NCBI RefSeq assembly: GCF_028369135.1
Contig: NZ_JAPWHW010000002.1
Coordinates: forward strand, 186,001 to 250,000
Length of the DNA stretch: 64,000 bases
Origin: Roseovarius sp. ZX-A-9
GTDB taxonomy: Bacteria; Pseudomonadota; Alphaproteobacteria; Rhodobacterales; Rhodobacteraceae
Reading direction: 5' to 3'
Both the position numbers and the translations under genes were made by a program. Under the pieces are notes generated by a model. That model did no database searches. It had not been told where the DNA came from and worked only from the letters and a program-made list of their open reading frames with translations. Positions within the stretch are counted from its first letter, which is position 1; every line of letters starts with the position of its first letter. Positions 15,053 through 23,871 of the stretch are shown here, piece after piece.

Positions 15053-16288
15053 ATGAGAAGCATCCACACGATCGTCATCGGCGCCGGACAGGCCGGTCTG
15101 GCCATGAGCTATTGCCTGCAACAACGCGCGGTGCCGCATGTGCTTCTCGAGCGCGGCAAGGTCGCCAATTCCTGGGCGACGGAACGCTGGGACAGCCTGC
15201 GACTTCTGACCCCGAACTGGCAAAGCCGATTGCCCGGCTACGCCTATACCGGATCCAACCCGGACGGTTTTATGGACATGGCCGGTGTCGTCGGCTTCCT
15301 TGACGGATACGCCAAAGCGATCGCTGCCCCGGTGGAAACACAGACCAATGTCACCTCCGTCTCCCGCATGGGTGACGGATACCGGGTGGCGACGGACAAG
15401 GGCATCTGGTCCTGCCGCAATCTGGTTTTGGCAAGCGGCGCCTGCAACGGCGCGCATGTACCCGCCTGTGCCGCAGCGCTTCCCGAACATATCACCCAGC
15501 TGAGCCCGTTGGACTATCGCAACCCGTCCCAACTGCGCGCTGGCGGTGTTCTTGTGGTCGGCGCTTCCGCTACGGGTGTCCAGCTTGCGTCCGAAATCCG
15601 GGCTGCCGTCCACCCGGTAACCCTCGCGGCAGGTCAGCACATCCGCATGCCACGGCATTATCGCGGGCGTGACATCCAATGGTGGATGGAGCAGTCCGGG
15701 CTGCTCGCAACCACGACCGCCGAGATCGACGATCTTGCCCGCGCCCGCGCCGTGCCATCGCTGCAACTCGTCGGCGATGGCACGGCGCAATTCCTGGATC
15801 TCAATGCGCTCCAACGGGCGGGCGTCGACGTGGTTGGTCGCCTTGCCGATATTCGTGCCGGTGAGGCCCTGTTCTCCGGCGGCTTGGCCAATGCGGCGAT
15901 GCTGTCCGATTTGAAAATGAACCGGGCATTGGCGGCGTTCGACACCTGGGCCGACAAGGCCGGCATCGACGGCCTTGCATCACCCGAGCGGTTCCCCGCA
16001 ACCAAGCCCCCCCCCTGCCCGACGCTCCGGCTTGACCTCGCGAAAGGGCAGATTTCGACCGTCATCTGGGCCACCGGGTTCCGGCCGGATTTCAGCTGGC
16101 TTCACCTGCCCGTGTTCGACCACAAGGGACGGATTTCCCATCGCGACGGCCGCGTCGCGCCGGGCCTCTACATCCTGGGGCTCCCCTTCCTGCGCAGCCG
16201 CAAGTCATCGCTGATTGACGGTGTCGGCGCCGATGCCGCCGCCCTTGCCGATCACCTCATCCAGTCCACCGGCTGCCAAGCGGCCTGA
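15053..16288 (+). CDS. FAD/NAD(P)-dependent flavin monooxygenase-like oxidoreductase
   Basis: A 411-residue flavoprotein of the CzcO/flavin-containing monooxygenase type. The FAD-binding VIGAGQAGLAMSY motif is at residues 7-19. LLERGKVANSWATERWDSLRL resembles the conserved R-W-D-S-L-R-L region. The NADP-binding VLVVGASATGVQLASEI lies near 165-180, and VIWATGFRPDFSWL near 325 is the family's late motif. It probably oxygenates a small nucleophile such as a thiol, sulfide or amine in the cytosol. Its position between two OsmC genes suggests oxidative or sulfur chemistry. The substrate is unknown. Confidence 0.82.
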   Translation: MRSIHTIVIGAGQAGLAMSYCLQQRAVPHVLLERGKVANSWATERWDSLRLLTPNWQSRLPGYAYTGSNPDGFMDMAGVVGFLDGYAKAIAAPVETQTNVTSVSRMGDGYRVATDKGIWSCRNLVLASGACNGAHVPACAAALPEHITQLSPLDYRNPSQLRAGGVLVVGASATGVQLASEIRAAVHPVTLAAGQHIRMPRHYRGRDIQWWMEQSGLLATTTAEIDDLARARAVPSLQLVGDGTAQFLDLNALQRAGVDVVGRLADIRAGEALFSGGLANAAMLSDLKMNRALAAFDTWADKAGIDGLASPERFPATKPPPCPTLRLDLAKGQISTVIWATGFRPDFSWLHLPVFDHKGRISHRDGRVAPGLYILGLPFLRSRKSSLIDGVGADAAALADHLIQSTGCQAA

Positions 16289-16305
16289 ACCGAAAGAAGA
16301 ACAAC

Positions 16306-16869
16306 ATGACCCAACATTTGACCGCTCCCCTACAGATCACGGATCGCGACGCGCATATCCGTGACGCACAGAATGCGGTGATCGCGCGCATGAAATCGGA
16401 CCCGAGCAAGGCACGCAGCACGGTAAAAACCATCGGTCACATCGGAGAGGGCCTGGCCTGCCATGTCACGCAGGGCCGTTTCGAAATGATGCTCGACATG
16501 GGCAAGGCGATGGGTGGCGAATGCGCCGGTCTTTCGCCGGGTTTCCATGGCCGTGCCGCCATTGCTGCCTGCGTCGCGATGGCCGTCAAGATGCTCGCCG
16601 CCCGGGATTCTGTCCATTTCGAAGCCGTCGATGTCTCGGTCGAAATGGATTTCGACGATGCCGCGCTGTTCGGCCTCGGTTCGGGGAATGCCGCGCCGCT
16701 GGATACCCGCATTGACATCAATGTCACGACCGATGCCGCTGACAGCACGGTCCGGAGCATCGTCGATCAGGCGCTGGCATGGGACATCTGGTATCTCGCC
16801 CTTCGGGATCCGCAGCAGGTTTCAACCTGCCTGTCCGTCCACAAGGGCGGGCAGAGAGCTCAACACTAA
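16306..16869 (+). CDS. OsmC-family protein, second copy
   Basis: A 187-residue OsmC-like protein starting 17 nt after the monooxygenase stop. The domain runs from KTIGHIGEGLACHVTQGRFEM to the DQALAWDIWYLAL helix. The central helix reads GRAAIAACVAMAVKMLAA, so the reactive cysteine is C88 (approximately) in AACVAMA. The second copy differs strongly from the first, including in its N-terminus, so it is probably not a recent duplicate and may serve another substrate or form a pair with the first. An RBS-like AAAGAAGAA precedes the ATG. Confidence 0.75.
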   Translation: MTQHLTAPLQITDRDAHIRDAQNAVIARMKSDPSKARSTVKTIGHIGEGLACHVTQGRFEMMLDMGKAMGGECAGLSPGFHGRAAIAACVAMAVKMLAARDSVHFEAVDVSVEMDFDDAALFGLGSGNAAPLDTRIDINVTTDAADSTVRSIVDQALAWDIWYLALRDPQQVSTCLSVHKGGQRAQH

Positions 16870-16881
16870 GAGAGATAGCCA

Positions 16882-16962
16882 ATGACACATGACCCCGGCT
16901 TCTGCGAAGGCGGATGCACCTGTGGCGCGCTGCTCGTTATGCAAACGTACCGAGCAGATTGA
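16882..16962 (+). pseudogene. 26-codon remnant resembling the start of a GFA/CENP-V-like gene
   Basis: The frame MTHDPGFCEGGCTCGALLVM stops at 16962. FC-x-GGC-x-CG is the usual opening of glutathione-dependent formaldehyde-activating-like (GFA) zinc proteins, which continue for over 100 residues with further cysteines. Here the frame ends at once and runs into the convergent ferric reductase gene 12 nt later, so the body of the gene appears deleted. A genuine short Cys-rich peptide is the alternative. Confidence 0.35.
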
Positions 16963-16974
16963 ACCGTCGAATTG

Positions 16975-18318
16975 TCAACGCATCTGGAACAGCTCTTGAT
17001 GGAATCGCTCTTTGACGGGCCAGCCCTGTGCTGCGAAATCCTCTCTGAGCGCCGTGCCGAAACCTGCCGGGCCGCAGAACCAGATGCTTGCCTCCTGCCA
17101 ATCCGGCACCACTTCGCGGACGCGTTCTCCGGTCAAGTGTCCATCTCTTGAATCAATCACGAGATGGAGCCGCACATTGGCGTCGTCCGCCGTCTGGGTC
17201 AGCCTTGCGAGGGCGTCCTCATCCACCTCCGCTGTCGAGTGAAACAGATCAATGGTCTTTGCGTTGCGCGCCTCTTCTGTCTGGGCAAGGTGCTGCATCT
17301 TGGCAATGAAGGGCGTGATGCCGATGCCGCCGCCGATCCAGATCTGCCTTGGGCAGTCGTCCTCGAAGGTGAAACAGCCATAGGGGCCTTCGATCTGTAC
17401 GCTTTGGCCTTCGCGCAACCGATCGGCCAGGCGCGAGGTGTGATCGCCAAGGGCCTTGGTGATGAAGGTGATGCGCGGCTCCTCGGGCGTCCAGGCAGAG
17501 GCTATGGTATAGGGATGCGCGCCCTCGGACTTGTCCGACTTGGCAAAGGCGAACTGGCCGGGTTTGTGGCCGGGCCAGCCGGGTGCCATATCGATTTCAG
17601 CCTCCAAGGCGCGCACGCCGGGATACTGGTGTAGCTTGGCGATGGTGCCTTGCACACGTCTTGACGCACCGATGCGCCCCGCAAGCGACACCAAGGCTGC
17701 CCACGTCCCTCCGGCCAAAAGAAACGCCAGCACTCCGCCGAGTGGCGTCAACCAATAGTCGAATTTGGTCAGGATGATCGTGTGGAACACCAGCGCCAGA
17801 TAGGCCAATGGAAACAGACGGTGTGACTTGCGAAACCAATGGTAAGGAATGAGCGACAACAGCGCGATCACGATCAACGCGACAGCCGCGTAGAATGCCC
17901 ATTCACCAACGGCCTCGGCGGCGTGCCTATAATCAAGGAAAATAGCTTCAATCGGGTTTTCGGCGGGCGCTTTGGCACCGCGTTCAGGACGGGCGATCAT
18001 CCCCCATCCCACCGCCCATTTCGGCGCCTTTATCCAGAGCCAGTGCGTAACGGACACCACCAACGCGCCGATCCCCAGCCATTTGTGCAGCCGATAGGAT
18101 TTGTCCAGCCCGCGCAGCCACCGCTCGGGCCAACGGGGCCGCAACGCCAGCATCATTGCAACGCTCATGCACCCCATGGCGATGATGCCGGTATACTGCT
18201 GCATGAATCCGCGCCATTCCCAAAGGCCCACCGCGCGAAAAACGCCCGGGTCGACAGCGATCCATATCAAGGTCAGCAAAGCCAGACCGCCCCAGAAGGC
18301 CAACTTGATGTTGCGCAC
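16975..18318 (-). CDS. ferric-reductase-like transmembrane flavocytochrome with ferredoxin-reductase domain
   Basis: A 447-residue protein. Residues 1-225 hold about six membrane helices with histidines spaced as haem ligands (YRLHKWLGIGALVVSVTHW and ALVFHTIIL). The rest is a ferredoxin-NADP reductase-type module: KPGQFAFA and HPYTIAS bind FAD, GPYGCFTF follows, IGGGIGITPFIAKM binds NAD(P)H, and the end is WFCGPAGFG. It would move electrons from NAD(P)H across the membrane to iron or another acceptor. It converges on the OsmC run and is separated from SulP by 357 nt, so it is probably monocistronic. Confidence 0.85.
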   Translation of the reverse strand: MRNIKLAFWGGLALLTLIWIAVDPGVFRAVGLWEWRGFMQQYTGIIAMGCMSVAMMLALRPRWPERWLRGLDKSYRLHKWLGIGALVVSVTHWLWIKAPKWAVGWGMIARPERGAKAPAENPIEAIFLDYRHAAEAVGEWAFYAAVALIVIALLSLIPYHWFRKSHRLFPLAYLALVFHTIILTKFDYWLTPLGGVLAFLLAGGTWAALVSLAGRIGASRRVQGTIAKLHQYPGVRALEAEIDMAPGWPGHKPGQFAFAKSDKSEGAHPYTIASAWTPEEPRITFITKALGDHTSRLADRLREGQSVQIEGPYGCFTFEDDCPRQIWIGGGIGITPFIAKMQHLAQTEEARNAKTIDLFHSTAEVDEDALARLTQTADDANVRLHLVIDSRDGHLTGERVREVVPDWQEASIWFCGPAGFGTALREDFAAQGWPVKERFHQELFQMR

Positions 18319-18675
18319 GGTATTTCCTTCTCGTTTTCGCGTCCGGGATCGGGCATCGACAGGTTTTCAGACACCTGTTTCCAACTGGTCCGCAGATGGC
18401 ATGTGATGGAGGCGCGTCAGCAGGTACTGCGTCGCACATAAAGTCTTCTTTCCATCCATTTCGCTCGTTTGCCTTGACACATATCAAACCAACGCGCGGC
18501 GAATGGCAGTGATAGTCGTCCGACAGACTCAACGAACAGATCTCGACGCAACGTCTTGCGAAGCAGCGCCTGCCGGAGCGACCTGCCCCGCAGGCTTGGA
18601 GCTCATTCTTCGCCAGTCCAAAACCAAATTCTGGACAGCGATCATCCCTCTCCGGGGTCAAAACCGAACGCCCAT
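18319..18675. other. gene-free region upstream of the ferric reductase gene
   Basis: About 357 nt between the ferric reductase start and the SulP stop. I see no supported gene, no clear terminator for the SulP transcript and no recognised iron box. It presumably holds the reductase promoter. Confidence 0.4.
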
Positions 18676-20403
18676 TCACAGCTTACTCGTTCGTTCAAGC
18701 CGACGGATTGCCTCGTGTTGGCTGAGGAACACTTCTCCGGTCAATTCATCTAGGAAATGGCTTCGCTTGAGACGGTCCATCACCGGGCCTTTCACCTCGC
18801 TCAGATGCAGGCGGATTTCAGCGTCCCGCAGCCGCGTGTTGATGGCCTCAAGGGATTCCAGTGCCGAGAGGTCAATCTCGTTCACCGCCGAGAACATCAG
18901 CACGACATCCGTCAATTCAGGCTTCTCGGCGGCATGGCGCAAAAGCTGATCCTCCAGATAGCGCGCATTGGCGAAATAGAGGCTTTCATCTACGCGCAGC
19001 GACAGCACATGCGGCTGGGTCTCGACCTCGTGGCGCAGCACGTTGCGGAAATGCTCCGTGCCCGGCACCCGGCCCACCACGGCCATATGGGGCCGCGAGG
19101 TCTTGTAGAGATGCACAAGGATCGAAGTGATGACGCCCGCGCTCACCCCCGCCTCGACCCCGAAAAACAGCGTCAGCAGGATCGTCACGCTGACGGCGAC
19201 AAAATCGGCACGGCTGAAAGTCCATGCGCGTTTGAGGATCGAGAAATCCACGAGGCTCAGCACCGCGACGATGATCGTCGCGGCAAGCGTCGCCTTGGGC
19301 ACGAAATAGATCAGCGGCGTCAGAAACATCGCGGCCAGCGCGAGCCCCACAGCGGTAAAGGCGCCCGCCGCCGGCGTCTCGGCACCCGCGTCGAAGTTCA
19401 CAACCGAGCGCGAAAAGCCACCGGTGACCGGAAAGCCCCCGGTAAAGGCCGCCCCGAGATTGGCGCTGCCCAGCCCGATCAGCTCCTGATCCGGGTCGAT
19501 GCGCTGGCGTTTCTTGGCTGCCAGTGTCTGGGCAACAGAGATGCTTTCGACAAAGCCGATGATCGCGATCAAGAGCGCCGGGATGAAGAGATCCGACAGC
19601 AGCTCGGGCGCAAAGGACGGCAAGGTAAGCGGCGGCAGGCCCTGTGGCACCTCGCCCACGATGGCCACGCCCCGGCTCTCCAGATCAAAGGCCCAGACCG
19701 CCAGCGTGGTGCCGGCGATCGCCAGAACCGGACCGGTCTTTGCCGCGATGTCGGCCATGCGCGGACCAAGACCGGCACGCCGAAGCAGCGGTTTCAGGCC
19801 GCCGCGCACCCAGAAGAGGAAGGCCGTCGCGATGACGCCAAGGATCAGGGTAATGACATTGGTCTCGCCCACATTGTTCCATAGCGCCTGAAGGATCTCG
19901 ATCAGCGTGTGGCCCTTGCCCTCGATACCCAGGATGTGCCGAAGCTGGCTGGCCGCGATCAGGATGCCGGAAGCGGTGATAAACCCGGCAATCACCGGGT
20001 GTGACAGGAAATTCGCCAGAAATCCCAGCCGGAACAGCCCCAGCGCCACCAGCATCGCGCCAGACAGGAACGCCAGCGTCAGCGCCGCCGTCATGTAGCC
20101 CGCGGTGCCGCTCTCGGCGATGTTGCCCACCGCCGCCGCAGTCATCAGCGAAACCACCGCGACCGGCCCCACTGCCAATGCGCGGCTTGTGCCGAAGATC
20201 GCGTAAAGCACGATGGGCGCAATCGAGGCGTAGATCCCCGCCTCGGGCGGCATGCCCGCGAGCAGCGCATAGGCCAGCGACTGCGGGATCAGCATGACCG
20301 TGACGATCACAGCCGCGATCATGTCACCGTAAAACTGGCCCCGGTCATAGCGGCGTCCCCAGTCCAGAATCGGCAGGTATCGCGCAAGCGAAGGCAAACT
20401 CAT
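18676..20403 (-). CDS. SulP-family anion permease with STAS domain
   Basis: A 575-residue transporter. Ten or more hydrophobic helices precede a C-terminal STAS domain (about 450-565) containing VNEIDLSALESLEAI, where the regulatory serine or threonine is usual. The N-terminal YGDMIAAVIVTVMLIPQSLAYALLAGMPPEAGIYAS segment is typical of SulP. Sulfate is the likely but not proven anion; bicarbonate is possible. It lies 52 nt downstream of the persulfide-hydrolase-like gene on the same strand, so it probably belongs to the BigR-controlled sulfur operon, where it could move the sulfate or sulfite produced. Confidence 0.85.
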   Translation of the reverse strand: MSLPSLARYLPILDWGRRYDRGQFYGDMIAAVIVTVMLIPQSLAYALLAGMPPEAGIYASIAPIVLYAIFGTSRALAVGPVAVVSLMTAAAVGNIAESGTAGYMTAALTLAFLSGAMLVALGLFRLGFLANFLSHPVIAGFITASGILIAASQLRHILGIEGKGHTLIEILQALWNNVGETNVITLILGVIATAFLFWVRGGLKPLLRRAGLGPRMADIAAKTGPVLAIAGTTLAVWAFDLESRGVAIVGEVPQGLPPLTLPSFAPELLSDLFIPALLIAIIGFVESISVAQTLAAKKRQRIDPDQELIGLGSANLGAAFTGGFPVTGGFSRSVVNFDAGAETPAAGAFTAVGLALAAMFLTPLIYFVPKATLAATIIVAVLSLVDFSILKRAWTFSRADFVAVSVTILLTLFFGVEAGVSAGVITSILVHLYKTSRPHMAVVGRVPGTEHFRNVLRHEVETQPHVLSLRVDESLYFANARYLEDQLLRHAAEKPELTDVVLMFSAVNEIDLSALESLEAINTRLRDAEIRLHLSEVKGPVMDRLKRSHFLDELTGEVFLSQHEAIRRLERTSKL

Positions 20404-20455
20404 GTCAGCTATCCGTCATGGGGAAAGGTGCCCCCGAAGGGTCACCTGGTCTGGC

Positions 20456-21373
20456 TCAGTCGAAGCGGTTCACCGGCAGCTTCAGGTAGTGGTTGCCGTC
20501 ATTCTCTGCCTTGGGCAGGCGCCCGCCCCGCAGGTTGATCTGCAAGGCGGCGAGGATGCGATCGGGCAGCGCCAGCGTCGCGTCGCGTTTTCGGCGGCGT
20601 TCGATATAGTCCTCGCACGTGGTGCCGTCCTTGACGTGGATGTTGTTGGCTTTGTGCTCGTCCACAGTCGCTTCCCATTTCGGCTCCTTGCGCTCTTTCG
20701 TGCCGTAATCATGCCCGATGTAAAGCCTTGTGTTGCCGGGCAGTGCGAGGATCTCCTGGATCGAGTCCCAAAGCTCTGACGTTTTGCCGCCCGGAAAATC
20801 CGAGCGCGAGGTGCCGGCATCGGGCTGCATCAGCGTATCATGCACAAAGGCCGCATCGCCGCAGACGTAAGTGATCGATCCCAGCGTGTGACCGGGCGAG
20901 AGCATTACGCGCGCATCCAGATCGCCGATCTTGAAGGTCTCGCCCTCCTCGAAAAGATGGTCGAAATCGCGGTGGGGGTCAAAGGCGTCGGGCAGGTTGT
21001 AGAGATCGGCCCAGATCCCCGCGATCTTTGGCACCAGCGCGCCGATGGCGTTGGGGGCTCCCGTGCGCTCCTTCAGATGCGCCGAGGCCATGACGTGATC
21101 CGCATGGGGGTGCGTGTCGAGCACCCATTCCACGCTCAAGCCTTCTTCCTTCACGATGTCCAGCACCTGATCCATGCTGTCGGTCGAGAAGCGGTAGTTC
21201 TTCGGGTTGAAGTTCCACACCACGTCGATCAATGCGGCTTTCTTCGTTGCTGGATCGGCGCAGATATACTGGATCGATCCGGTGTCGGGCTCATAGATGC
21301 CCCAGACATCGGGGCTTCCTTTGCCGGTCGAAGGGGAGTGACGCACGACTGGTGTATTCAGGGGATCGCTCAT
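20456..21373 (-). CDS. persulfide dioxygenase-like metallo-beta-lactamase-fold hydrolase
   Basis: A 305-residue MBL-fold protein. The metal motif THPHADH is at about residues 97-103. SPGHTLGS, DAGTSRSDFPGG and GHDY are in the positions typical of the ETHE1/Blh group, which oxidises glutathione persulfide to sulfite. No rhodanese or DUF442 domain is fused. Its start overlaps the YeeE-type gene upstream by 4 nt (ATGA). With two YeeE half-transporters and a BigR-like repressor it makes a coherent reactive-sulfur detoxification unit. Confidence 0.85.
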   Translation of the reverse strand: MSDPLNTPVVRHSPSTGKGSPDVWGIYEPDTGSIQYICADPATKKAALIDVVWNFNPKNYRFSTDSMDQVLDIVKEEGLSVEWVLDTHPHADHVMASAHLKERTGAPNAIGALVPKIAGIWADLYNLPDAFDPHRDFDHLFEEGETFKIGDLDARVMLSPGHTLGSITYVCGDAAFVHDTLMQPDAGTSRSDFPGGKTSELWDSIQEILALPGNTRLYIGHDYGTKERKEPKWEATVDEHKANNIHVKDGTTCEDYIERRRKRDATLALPDRILAALQINLRGGRLPKAENDGNHYLKLPVNRFD

Positions 21374-21813
21374 GAGGCAGCTCCTTCTTTTGGTGTTGGT
21401 CTCAGGTCAGGTGTGTGGCGCGCGACCCACATGCCAACCAGCATGAAAGGCACAAAGATCAGCGTGCCGGTCGCCGCCATCGGCAGCGCGGTCAATGCCG
21501 GGCCGGGGCAGAAGCCGCCCAAGCCCCAGCCAATACCGAAGATGGCCGAGCCGGTCAGCAGCTTGGGGTCGAGGTCGGTTTTCGTCGGCATGTGGAACTC
21601 GCCCTCGAAGAACGTTTGCTGTCGTGTGCGGGTGAGCCACGCGAAGCCCGGCGCGGTCACCGCGATGGCGCCCCCCATGACGAAGGCCAGGCTTGGGTCC
21701 CAGGTGCCGAAGAGGTCGAGAAAGTTAAGCACCTTGGCCGGATCGGCCATGCCCGAAACGATCAGGCCAAGGCCGAAAATCAGACCGGAAAGAAGCGCGA
21801 AAAACTGTTTCAT
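21370..21813 (-). CDS. YeeE/YedE-type half-transporter, second subunit
   Basis: A 147-residue membrane protein with four helices and the conserved cysteine in GLGGFCPGPALTAL. YeeE/YedE (TsuA-like) proteins take up thiosulfate or move persulfide sulfur. In many proteobacteria the protein is split into two half-length genes, as here. It starts 1 nt after the partner gene stop and overlaps the next gene by 4 nt. Confidence 0.82.
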   Translation of the reverse strand: MKQFFALLSGLIFGLGLIVSGMADPAKVLNFLDLFGTWDPSLAFVMGGAIAVTAPGFAWLTRTRQQTFFEGEFHMPTKTDLDPKLLTGSAIFGIGWGLGGFCPGPALTALPMAATGTLIFVPFMLVGMWVARHTPDLRPTPKEGAAS

Positions 21814-21814
21814 G

Positions 21815-22249
21815 TCAGGCTCCGATCAGGTGACGGATTACAAGGACAGTAACAAAGCCAGTCGCCATGAAGGTCGCTGTGGCGACGATCGACCGGCCTG
21901 AACCACGGCTGATGCCGCATACCCCGTGCCCCGAAGTGCAGCCATTGCCATAGGTCGCGCCGAAGCCGACCAGAAGCCCGGCCAGCGCCATCAAGACGGG
22001 ACTCGATGGAACCCATTGGGTCGGCCAGGAGCCTGACACCAGCAGCCAGAGCGGCGCGGCGAGCAGCAATCCCAGCACGAAAAGCGCCGAGACGCCGCGC
22101 GCCTCGCTTCCGGTCGCGCGGGCAAAGATCCGAGACGTCAGCCCGCTGATGCCCGCAATGCGCCCGTTGGTTGCCATCAGCAGCACCGCCGAAGCGCCAA
22201 TCAACATGCCGCCTCCCAATGAGGCCCAGGGGGTGAATTCAGTTTCCAT
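21815..22249 (-). CDS. YeeE/YedE-type half-transporter, first subunit
   Basis: A 144-residue membrane protein with an N-terminal [28 protein letters not shown] segment and the paired cysteines of [11 protein letters not shown], the hallmark of the thiosulfate/persulfide transporter family. It is the first gene of the leftward sulfur operon and is transcribed divergently from the ArsR repressor; about 100 nt separate the two starts and hold the shared control region. Confidence 0.84.
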   Translation of the reverse strand: METEFTPWASLGGGMLIGASAVLLMATNGRIAGISGLTSRIFARATGSEARGVSALFVLGLLLAAPLWLLVSGSWPTQWVPSSPVLMALAGLLVGFGATYGNGCTSGHGVCGISRGSGRSIVATATFMATGFVTVLVIRHLIGA

Positions 22250-22292
22250 GTTCCATCTCCACTATGCGCCCGCCATTCCCGACGGGCTGGCC

Positions 22293-22333
22293 TTGATCAA
22301 TCTGTACAGAACGATATATTCGAATTACGTAAT
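22293..22333. promoter_or_regulatory. promoter and palindromic operator between the YeeE operon and the repressor
   Basis: TTGATC (22293-22298), a 16-nt spacer and TATATT (22315-22320) make a plausible rightward promoter for the repressor. Overlapping and just downstream are the perfect palindromes ATTCGAAT (22318-22325) and ATTACGTAAT (22324-22333). AT-rich inverted repeats at the start site are the usual operators of BigR/SqrR-type proteins. On the other strand, TTGAAT with TATCGT 17 nt downstream could serve the leftward operon. Confidence 0.5.
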
Positions 22334-22349
22334 ATTCAATAGGCGGAAT

Positions 22350-22658
22350 ATGAAACATTCGGACGACTTTCTGGACGGCGACATCGCCGGGGCGGCAGCG
22401 CTGATGACGATGCTGGCGTCAGAGGCGCGGTTGCAGATCCTGTGCCGCCTGCTCGACGGCGAACGCGCAGTGGGTGATCTGGCGCAGGCCTGCGGCCTGT
22501 CGCAGCCAACCATGTCCCAGCAGCTCAAAAAGCTGAAAGAGGCCGGGCTGGTCGAAGGGCGCCGCGACGGTCAGACGATCTATTACAGCGTCAAGGCACC
22601 GGAGGTCGCCGCCGTGCTGGAAACCCTGCACAGGCTGTATTGCGCGCGCGACGCCTGA
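22350..22658 (+). CDS. ArsR-family repressor, BigR/SqrR persulfide-sensor type
   Basis: A 102-residue winged-helix repressor. EARLQILCRLLDGERAVGDLAQACGLSQPTMSQQLKKLKEAGL is the DNA-binding core, and the C-terminal helix ends HRLYCARDA. C32 in ILC and C98 in YC occupy the positions of the two thiols that form a per- or polysulfide link in BigR and SqrR; C48 is additional. The ATG at 22350 follows an AGGCGG ribosome binding site. It is divergent from the YeeE/persulfide hydrolase/SulP operon, which it probably represses until reactive sulfur accumulates. Confidence 0.85.
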   Translation: MKHSDDFLDGDIAGAAALMTMLASEARLQILCRLLDGERAVGDLAQACGLSQPTMSQQLKKLKEAGLVEGRRDGQTIYYSVKAPEVAAVLETLHRLYCARDA

Positions 22659-22927
22659 ACTCGCGCTCAAGGCGATGACCCAGCACATCAACGAAGCGCT
22701 GCGAAAGCAGCTCTCATGTTCATGCGCGGCAAAACGTGCTGCTGGCGACCGGTCTGATCGCCCCTGATCACGCAGAACAGCCTTTCAAAAGCCCGCGACA
22801 GAGCATCACGTTGTCCTTTTCTTAATATTAATGTCTATTCATAGTAGTGAAGTACACTCATGGTGTGCGCGTTGCTGATCGGATGAAACTGCGAGCGGGT
22901 GAGACCATGAAACTTGAAGGCGAGAAA

Positions 22928-23563
22928 ATGGTAGCAGACCGCAAACCCCTTGCTCAGGATCCGCACCGCCTGCGCGACGCGCGTGAAAAGGTGCTCGAAG
23001 TTGCCATCGGCAAGGAAGTCCGGAGTTTTCGCAAACAACAGAACATGACCGTCAACGAACTGGCCGACGCAACCGGCCTGTCGATCGGCATGCTGTCCAA
23101 GATCGAGAACGGCAATACCTCACCATCACTCACCACGTTGCAGGCGCTGTCACATGCGCTCAGCGTGCCACTGACATCGTTCTTTCGCGGCTTCGAAGAG
23201 CATCGCGGCGCGACGCTGACCAAAGCCGGCAAGGGTGTCGAGATCGAACGCAGGGGCACACGGGCCGGCCATCAGTACAACCTTCTCGGTCATATCGGCT
23301 CGAACGCCAGCGGCGTGGTCGTGGAGCCCTACCTGATCACCCTTTCCGAAACTTCGGATGTCTTCCCCACCTTTCAGCATGACGGGATCGAAACGATCTA
23401 CATGCTGGAAGGAGAAGTGGACTACCGTCACGGCAACGATGTCTATGCGCTGAAGCCCGGCGATACGCTGTTCTTCGACGCGGATGCGCCGCACGGGCCG
23501 GAAACGCTGGTCAAATTGCCCGCCCGATACCTGTCGATCATCGCCTACCCGCAAACGGCGTAA
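22928..23563 (+). CDS. XRE-family regulator with C-terminal cupin domain
   Basis: A 211-residue regulator: a helix-turn-helix at about 30-85 (MTVNELADATGLSIGMLSKIENGNTSPSL is characteristic) and a cupin sensor domain at about 130-205 (GIETIYMLEGEVDYRHG and LKPGDTLFFDADAPHGP). The ATG at 22928 has AAGG 7 nt upstream; in-frame starts at 22907 and 22883 are possible. It precedes the N-methylglutamate synthase genes by about 310 nt on the same strand, so it is the natural candidate regulator of methylamine use. The effector is unknown. Confidence 0.82.
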   Translation: MVADRKPLAQDPHRLRDAREKVLEVAIGKEVRSFRKQQNMTVNELADATGLSIGMLSKIENGNTSPSLTTLQALSHALSVPLTSFFRGFEEHRGATLTKAGKGVEIERRGTRAGHQYNLLGHIGSNASGVVVEPYLITLSETSDVFPTFQHDGIETIYMLEGEVDYRHGNDVYALKPGDTLFFDADAPHGPETLVKLPARYLSIIAYPQTA

Positions 23564-23871
23564 CCCCCCTTTCGGGGCACCGCGCAGCCACCCCGCATCG
23601 CGTCGGGGCGGCAATGGAGCATTGCGGCTCACCCCCGAGGCAGCTCGGGGTGCAAAACCCATGCATGAACTCGATGTCGAGAACGCCTCAAGAGAGGCGC
23701 ACGGGTCAGACTTGTCCCGAATCGCTTTCGCGGCGCGCGCCCGTGGTGACCTTGGCGACCAGCCTCCGGAACGCCAATAGTTACTCTTGGGAATATTTTA
23801 TTCTTCTTGGTTGATGGATGCCGAATTGAGTGATAATGTCGCACCAACCACTCTCAAAAAGGATCACCGCC
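23564..23871. other. 308-nt gap between the XRE-cupin gene and mgsA
   Basis: The first half contains GC-rich hairpin-forming sequence (for example CCCCGAG-gcag-CTCGGGG near 23632-23649), probably ending the regulator transcript. The second half becomes AT-rich (23779-23815) and presumably holds the mgs promoter. No gene is supported. Confidence 0.4.
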
